From Amborella trichopoda (taxonomy: Eukaryota; Streptophyta; Magnoliopsida; Amborellales; Amborellaceae), in contig NW_006498507.1 of assembly GCF_000471905.2 (NCBI RefSeq), positions 697,836 through 761,835 on the forward strand: a DNA stretch of 64,000 nucleotides, in the 5' to 3' direction. Position numbers and translations under genes: made by a program. Each line of letters opens with the position of its first letter. The first letter of the stretch is position 1. This document shows positions 20,956-29,600 of this stretch, in pieces. Below the pieces are notes generated by a model. The model was given only the letters and a program-made list of their open reading frames with translations, did no database searches and had not been told where the DNA came from.

Positions 20956-23650
20956 CCCCCCTCATCTCTCTCAATCTCATGTAACTGTCTTAATTTGGAA
21001 GCCCCCCCTAAAATAAACATTGACCTTATCTCTTTCCCCTGTATCCTCTTTTTTTTAATATCTTAACCAGTTCATCTTTAAAATGAAATAAACTTCCAAT
21101 TCTACCACTTAAATCTCTGCAACTATTCTAGACAACAATAACACTAAAGAAAGCTAAACCAAAATAACCCCAAATTAAAATCTAAAAAATAGTAAAACAA
21201 AAAATTTAAAAAACCATTGGATCATTCTTCTGGGGTTGTGAGAAGCTCGACCTTGAGCTTGTTGAATTCATATATTTTAGAGGCCTTTCTAATAATTGGT
21301 GATTCAGTCCAACTATTTGTCTGGGTACTTTTTCTTCTTCAATAAAGAAATTGATCAAACACTCAATATCTAGCTTGTAATGGGCATCTGTAATATTGGA
21401 CTTTAATCTTGATTTCTCATTGTTATTTCATCTACCACAACTAGGCAACTAGCGTATATTCTTCTTCATAATTGATTGTTGAAATTTGTAGAATTGTTGG
21501 GTTATTGTCAACATCTTTCACGCTGGGATTTACTTTGTCATGTTCTTCTTCCTCTTGTTGCAATCTACTAAGTAGATCATGTGGATCTTGTTGTATTATA
21601 TTGCTCAGGTCTTCTTGGAGCCTCTCAAGTATTTGATCTATATACTCCATAACTAGATCAGAAGTTGTTTGTGATGGCATAATGATATATAGATCTCAAG
21701 GCTATGTTTTGCTGGTCTGATCTACTTGCTCTGATGCCAACTGCTGTAGGGAAGATGGGGAAGAAAAAATAAAAATGAAAATAGTAAGAAAAAAGTTTAG
21801 AGAATATACCCTTCCTCAAGTTCTGCAGGGTAGTCCACCTTAAAGATCTTTTCACAATATTAAAACAATTTCTTTACTCTTAAAACATAACTAAGTTCAC
21901 AAAGAGGGACATCCTTCCCGTTAAATACAAATTAAAAGAATTGATAAAAAATAAAATAAAAGAAAACCCACAAAAAACTCTCTCCTCTACATTCTCTCTC
22001 TCAACTCATGTAACTCTCTTAATTTGGAAGCCCCCACCCAAACTAAACACTATCCTTATCTCCTTCCCCAATATCCTCTTTTAATATTTTCTAATTACTT
22101 CATCTTTAAAATAAAATAAACTTCTAATTTTAGCCCTTAAATCTCTATAACCAATAATGTCAAAAATAACCCTAAAGAAAGCTAAAACCCAACCTAAAAT
22201 ATAAAAAACAGTATAAAAAAAATTACATCAAAAAATATATTTTGTGACATTAGATTAAGACTAGAATCGATGGTCTTATACATTTGAAAGAAAAGGAAAA
22301 GAATAACACATAGTCTTGTTGAAGGTTTTCTCTTGGTAGAAATTTAAGGCACATGCAACCAGAATTATTTGTTTGGGTGGTGTGTTGATCTTGTTATGAT
22401 TGGAGATTGTAAAATGTAGGAAATATTGCTCTAATGTGCTTTCCAGTTCACAAAGTTGAAGGTCAAGTTCTTCATTATTATCATATCATCATCTGAGCCT
22501 TATCGCAACTATTTGAGATCAGCGGAATATTGTTCCCCCATTCCGTAAGGGTCATACTCTTTGTAAGACCAGAAGTCATAGTAGGTCGAGTTGATTGCAT
22601 AAATGCTAGCATTCTGTTTTGGAGTGTTTCCCATTGCCCCAGTTGTATGGTGGTTATTCTCTTGACTAAACAAATGAAAGCATGTTATGTTGCAATGCTT
22701 AAATCTCAAAAAAAATATTTTCCATTATTAAGAATTTGATTTCTAACTCTGCCATAGTCATGTCGGTCCCAAGCCTGGATATAGAAGTTTTGTGTTAGGT
22801 AGGACAACCAACGTAAAACTTTGCCACATCTTTTCATGAATCCTAAACCTATGTTATATGCTCATGCTAGAGCATTCATTGATCTGATTGAGCGTATGGC
22901 CCCTGATAGAGTAGAATGACGAAACAGGATTCATGTAGCTATCTATGGGTATTTTGTCTCAAAAAAATTACTAAAGAAACATTTAACATTATAAAAAACA
23001 ATATTTATTGAAGAAAGCTTCCTAGGAAATGATATTAAATAGAAGGCCATCAGCAGCAGTGTGTGGTGACATCAATAAAAGCAGTCCCAAAATAACTTTA
23101 GCATCCTAATATCTCCTCAAATTGATGAGAGAAACCTTCCTATAAACAATGAGGTGCATCCGGCATAACAATACCTGAAATTGATGATTAGATAACTTAG
23201 AATGCAATATGGTCAAACTTTGGTCAAATCTGATTGAAAACCCCATTCCAGTCCAATTCCTAATCTCAGGTGCCATAAGGCCATCCCCCAAATTTAGTTC
23301 AAATGGGATCCGAATGATAAAGATATGGATCTGACAATACAAGAACCTAGATTTGATCCCCTAAAATGGCCCTACAGGTACAAAGTGATCGTATGGAAGC
23401 TATATGATAATGGTCCAATATTTTTAAAGAAGGAAGGAACCAATGTTAAAAAAGGTGGAGACGGCCAAGGGTCCTAATCGCTTAGGCAGCCGAGATACTT
23501 GGGCAGCCCTAAGGGCAAGGGGGTTGGGTTGGGGGGCATATCGGCCCTTGTATCTTTGTGTGTGTATGTGTGTAAGAGAAAGGCCACACATCGAACACGT
23601 GGAAGCCATCTTCTTCTTCTTCTTCTCATATGTAGAGAGAGCACATGGGC

Positions 23651-23691
<41 letters not shown>

Positions 23692-26600
23692 GCATTACAT
23701 ATGCATGAATTTTGTTTCTATGGGGTGGATTTTTTTTAAGGGGTGGCACTAGGCGGGCGTCCAGACCCTTCTAAGCTCCCACCATGAGTCCGCCAAGGTC
23801 CTTAGGAATTTCCCACCTAGACCCCACCGCGTAGGCTGTTTGTTGGCTAGGCGGCTGGACGTCCGACTTTTTCATCACTAGAAGGAAATGTAATAAAAAA
23901 CTAAAATCTCAAATTTGAGGCAGATCTGATTTCGGGTCAACGAGATTCGGATTTGATAAGTTGAAAATTTCAAAGGGGACCTACACATTTTACAAAGGGC
24001 CCCTACCAAATGCAGACCCAAATGGCCCTGCAATTTTTATGGAAGGAACGATATGTTATGAAAGGGCCAAGTTCAAAATTTGAGCTTGATCTGAGGTCAA
24101 ATGAATGCGATATGGCCATTACAGCTGTGTAAAACTCAGTGAGGGTGCACACTGTTTCGGCTTACTTTTACAAAACATCTTTAAAAAATTGGTAGCCAAA
24201 GTGGGTAGAAATTTTATGGGAAGAAATTGCAAATAAGAAGACTATATCCTTTAAATTTCAGCTCGATCCGATGTTTGGTAGTATTTGTTCTAAGGCTGTC
24301 TTAGTTAAACTACAAATGGACCATCAATCTTTTTTTGGAAAAACCATAGTAAACCATATAGTCAGTAGGGTATGGGCGTTGCAGCAGCCCACAAAAATTT
24401 TTGTGCAAATTGATGGAGCAATATTTTGCATATGCCATAACCAAATGGGCTCAAACTTCAATGTGCCATTCCTCATCAATGGGCTCTCAAATTATATACA
24501 TATCAAGGAGGTTCATTAACTGAATCATACCTAATTCGAGGGAAAAAAAGGAAGGGGACCGAAGTCATTGAAAAAGTTGCAGCCAGATCCATGCCTCACG
24601 ATCCGTGAGGTACTTTGGACTGAGATTTGACAAGAAGGTTCTTGACTCAGTGCCGGTCATAGCAATGTACAACAAGCTAAAGATAAAAGTCGAATTGAGA
24701 AAGGAATTGTCGAGAGAAGTTGTTTGAGATTTTGGCATTATAATTTCCAAAAAAGGAAAGACATAGAGCGGCCATAACTCAGCCGAACAGCGATATTTTG
24801 AGTTAAAATCACTCCAAACGATGATCTCAATACCCTACATAGGAATTTGGTGGTTGATCTTCAAATGGAAGTCAAATAAGGGTGCATTGAAGTGCCATGA
24901 GAGGCGTGAAAATTTTTTTTCCAAAAATGAAAAGTCAAGATTAAAATGGGGCATAACTCACCAAATTCAGCAGTGTGTTCGCTCAAATTTGTTGCAAGAT
25001 GATTATAGGGGGATTTCCAGCGATTTCATGAAAGAAATTTGGGCCACAATAGTGAAAAAAAGGGTCCAATGTGATGGTTTTTGGTGGTGGATGAAGAAGG
25101 AAGGCTCCTGAAAGGCAAATCATAAAAAATTTCACAAAGTTTGGGTGTCCGTTTTTGTCATTTTCGGGGGTAGCTCAAGTTGACTTTTGATCATCCACCC
25201 ATGTTGAACCTCATTTTTAGTTTTCCACCTATCATGTTATTCTTTTTATACCCATGTATTTTCATAACTACATAAACCCACTTAATCCCCATTTTTAAGG
25301 TTGGAGAATGGAAATTAAGAGCCAACCATTCATTCTAAGAAAGAGAAAGATACCTAATTTCCCAAAATACCCCTTAAGTTTCAAAGAACGTAAAACTCCC
25401 TAAGAACTTCTTCTTTCCAGGTCTAACTTCTAAGAAGCCTAAAATTCAAGAAGGCCCAAATCCCACAAAAAAAAAAAGCTTCCAAACACCTTAACACCCC
25501 AAACTTTAGAACCTTTCACTTTTGGTCATTGGATCCCCAATGGAGTGAAAGGTTCTAAAGTTTGGGGTGTTTGGAAGTATTATTATTGTTATTATTATTA
25601 TTATTATTATTAATTTTTTAAAAGGAATTTGGGCTTTCTTAGAATTTAGGCTTTCTAAGAGTTAGGCGTGGGAGAAAGTTCTTAGATAGTTTTCAGGTTT
25701 TTTGGGACTTGAAGGGCATTTTGGGGATTTTAGGAAGATGTAAAGGTAAATTCGGTAGTAAGGGAGATGCTTATAGGTAATTTGGGGAATTAGGTATCTT
25801 TTTCTTTCTTCAAATGCACTTTCTCTCTCTAAGGTTGGCTCTTAATCTCAATTCTCCAACCTTATGGTGATGAGAAAACATGAGTGTATAATCAATAAAA
25901 GCATGGGTAGAAAACTAAAAATGGGGTTAAACATGGTTGTATCATCAAAAGTCAACTCGAGCTACCCCTGAAATGAATGGAAAAAGACACCCAAACTTTG
26001 AAATTTTTCATGATTTGCCCTTGGGGTGGCTTCCTTCATCAACTGCCAAAACCCATTAAATTGCACTGTTTTTTCACCATTTTGGCCTAAATTTCTTTCA
26101 TGAAATCACTGGAAATCCCGCCGTGATCATCTTGCGACAAATTTGAGCAATAAGGGTGTTGAATTTGGTGAGTTATGTCCCATCTTAATCTTTACTTTTC
26201 ATTTTTGTAAAAAAACATTTTTCATTCCTCTTTTATGGCACTTCAATCCACCCTTATTTGACTTCTATTTGACAATCCACCACCAAATTCTTGTGAAGGG
26301 TCTTGAGATCATCGTTTGGATCTCTTTTTGGCTAAAGAGATCGTAGTTTCGCCTAGTTTTGGCTGATCTACGTCTTTCCTTTTAAATTGTAGTGCCAAAA
26401 TCTTCAAGCAATCTCTTTATAATTCCTCTCTTGATTCGACTTTTATCTTCAAATTAGTGTACATTGATATGAGTGGCGTTAAGTCAAGAACCTTCATGTC
26501 AAATCTCGGTCCAAAATACCTTTCTAATTGTGAGGTATTGATTTGAGAATGCTTGGAGGTCATAGGGGTTGCAACTTTTTCAATGTCTTTGGTCCCTTTC

Positions 26601-29600
26601 TTTTTTCCCTTCGAATTTGCCATGATTATGTCAGTGAACGTCCTTGATATGTATATCGTTTGAAAGTTTATGTAACATGGAATGACACTGAAGTTTGAGC
26701 CCATTTGATTTTGGCATATGCAAGATGTTGCTCCATAAATTTGCCCAAAATTGTTTGTGGGCTACTGCAACTCCCGTAGTTTGCTGGACCATATGGTCTA
26801 CTATCGTTTTTTCGGAAAAAGATTGATGGTCCATTTGTGGTCTAACTAAGACAGCATTAAAATAAATACTTCCGAACACTGGATTAGTATGAAATTTGGT
26901 AGATATGGTTTTCTTATTTGCATTTTATTCCCATAAAATTTATAGCCACTTTGGCCACCAATTTTTTAAGGATGCTTTATAAAAGTAAGCCGAAACAGTG
27001 TGCACCCGCACTGAGTTTTACACAACTGTAACGACCATATCTCACTCATTTCACCTCTAATCGAGTTCAAATTTGGAATTTAGCCCTTTCATAACATATC
27101 TTTCATTCCAAGAGAATTGTAGGGCATTTGGGTCTATATTTGGTTGGGCCCTTTTGTAAAATGTGGTTGGCCTCTTGAAATTTTAAATTTATTAGATCCA
27201 TATCTCATTAACCCAAAATCGGACCGGCCTCAGATTTGGGATTTGAGCTTTTCATCATGGTTCCTTCCTTCTATAAAAATATTGGACCATTAGCGTGCAA
27301 CTTACATAGGGTCGCTTTGTAACTGTATGGCCATTTTAGAGCATCACATATGGGTTCTTAATCCTTGATAGAGCAGAATCGCGGACCAGGATTTATGTAT
27401 CCAACTCCAAATAGTTGGGAAAAGGCTTTGATGGTGACGTATGGGCTCCTGACTTGCCAGATCCATATCTTTATCCTTCGGAGCAGCTTGAGCTGAAATT
27501 TGCGGGATGGCTTATGGTACCTCATATTACAATTTAGAATACTGGAATGGGTTTTTTAGTCAAATTTTACCGAAGTTTGGCCATATTGTATTTTGAGCTA
27601 TCTGATCATCAATCTAAGGGTGTGCTCTGTCGGATGCTCCTCATTTTTGGTAGGAATGCCTCTCTCATCATTCTAAGAGGATATTCTGATGTTGAATTCA
27701 TTTTGGGGCTGCTTGTATTGATGTCATTGCACTCTGCTGCTGGTGGCCTTCTATGTAATGCCATTTCTTGAGAAGTTTTCCTTAGTGATTTTAATTGAGA
27801 CAAAATACCTCTAAACAATAGCCGACCCCAAATAATTGGGATAAGGCTCGGATGATGATGATGAGGAATTTGATTTCTCCTTGACTTGTATGTAGGATAT
27901 TGAAGTTATAACCCATCCTTATTTTCCCACTTCATTCTATTATATTTTGCTAGTGATTCTTTTATTCCTCATTCTGTTTTGTTGTGGTTATAGGACCTCG
28001 GGACTGTATATTCTGAACCCAAGGCTGCTCACCACAGACTGAAAGTGTTTTCTAACTGTTTTTCGACTCTGGATTGCTTCAAGTACATAGTGAATCTCAT
28101 TAGAATCACAAGTAATGAAATGTGATTTGAGCCACTTAGATCCTGGATGTAACTTAGGATTTCCTAGTTATTATGCTATAAAAGAGATGGTTTTCTCCAA
28201 AATGAGTCATTGTGTGTGGGCCTCTAGAATGTGTAGTAGGTTTTCTAAAATCTGGACTGTCCCTTTTCCACCATAGATATTATAGCATGCTGAACTTCTC
28301 ATGCTATCTTAATTTTGTTTATGGAACCATGGAATACATGCTCATTTCATCCTAAGGAAGGATTTTGGATCTTTGTACATTAGGTTATCCTTTGGAGTGT
28401 AAATTTGCTTTAATGCCAATAATTAATGTGTTCAAAAGATCATGTACCTCTCTAGGTGATCGTCCTCCCCCTCCCCTTCAGTTTGAAAGATTTTGCTTCT
28501 TTAATCTTTTAATGATTAACATCTTTTACTTAATCCTCTGTTGGTTTAACAATCCAAAAAGGCCTCTATTGGTTCCCATTTGATGTTACCATTCATCAAT
28601 AAAATATTTGCATTTTGCATAACTCCATTCAGAGTATCTCTCGTTAATGAACTTGTGTCAGTCTACAATTTGTCCTCCTTTTCTGCAGGTGTCATAATTT
28701 TCTTGTAGTAAATAGATGGCGGCATGTATTGAGGGAATTCAGGTTCTTTTTTCATCTCATCACTCAAAATCATCATAAACATAAATTGTAAATGCTTCCT
28801 TTTTTGACATAATGTGACATTCTTGAATGTAAATATTTCTTTTGAAAAAAAGCAGTTTATGAGGTAGACCGCTTTATATTAGGGGTATAAATGGGTTGGC
28901 TCGGGTCCAGGTTGCCGCCGACCCATTCCTGACCCAACAATTCCACGGTTGGTTGGGTCCAGGTCGAACGGATCTGTACACAAGTCTAGGTAAAAATATA
29001 AAGTGTTTTTTAAAATAAATTATATATATTTCGTAATATAAATTGTAATATACATATGTAGGAAATAACAGGCTGGTTCACCCAACTCTTGGGTACATAC
29101 TTCTGGACTTGGACCTGACCTGCAGGGTCCAGAAGCTGGACATGAACCAAGACCTAAGTCAGTTGACCTGACCAGATTGACAGCCCTACTTTATAGGGAT
29201 CATCATGCAAGAAAATTAAATCATGTAGTGACTTTGTGTCGTGCTAAATTTGATTTAATGATTTCTTCTTGTATGCCTATTTAATTTAAAATTGGAAAAC
29301 AAAGAGGGAAAAGAAGATCTAAATAGTGCAGTCATTGTTCATGAGAAGAAAAAGGACACGAAGTTATGCAATTCCATTTTAGAAAGCAAGAAAGAAATGT
29401 TTTAGCTGCTTTCTTGTGATAGATATTTAAAGAAGATATGATAAAAGAGGGTATTAAGAGATGAAATATGGGCCTATGCCTGTGTACATGCAAAAACATA
29501 CACACTATTAGCTTCTTAATTATCATCATTTACTTTTCCTTAACTATGTGATTGGACCCTAATTTATCAGATTATAACCATTGCTTGCCCCAAAAGAAAA

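Larger units (their letters stand above)
20037..22230 (-). mobile_element. Short non-autonomous LTR element (TRIM/LARD-like), minus strand
   Basis: Minus-strand order: 5' LTR 22230-21742, a primer-binding site 21741-21728 reading TTGGCATCAGAGC (close to the initiator-tRNA-Met type TGGTATCAGAGC), about 500 bases of internal DNA, a purine tract CCCCAGAAGAA, then a 3' LTR 21224-20037 that includes the assembly gap and about 105 extra bases at 20112-20215. There is no pol, so mobilisation would need another element. It lies head to head with the left element, the two LTRs being 4 bases apart. Confidence 0.7.
22939..27821. repeat. Large imperfect palindrome (arms about 2.1-2.3 kb) in CYP51 intron 1
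   Basis: The left arm (22939-25520) and right arm (25544-27821) are reverse complements over most of their length. The innermost 27 bases (25494-25520 and 25544-25570) pair perfectly, and a smaller CATTGG/CCAATG pair lies within the 23-base spacer. The outer ends pair as GTATTTTGTCTC / GAGACAAAATAC. The left arm alone carries a hAT-like insertion (about 23437-23880); the right arm alone carries an RTE tail (about 27359-27450). Matching open frames on opposite arms (24271-24519 +, 26631-26879 -) mirror each other and show no recognised domain. It may be a foldback-type element or two inverted copies of an unknown repeat. Confidence 0.85.

Noticed and set aside
20398..21020. Open frames of 170-198 codons on the minus strand
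   Set aside because: They run through the 464-N gap and CT microsatellites; Arg-Glu repeats are translations of the microsatellite.
23443..23749. Arg/Glu-rich frames around 23.5-23.75 kb
   Set aside because: Produced by the (AG)n and (TTC)n microsatellites inside the hAT-like insertion.
24271..26879. Mirror-image 82-codon frames in the palindrome arms as a gene pair
   Set aside because: The frames are short, have no domain, and one is simply the inverted copy of the other.
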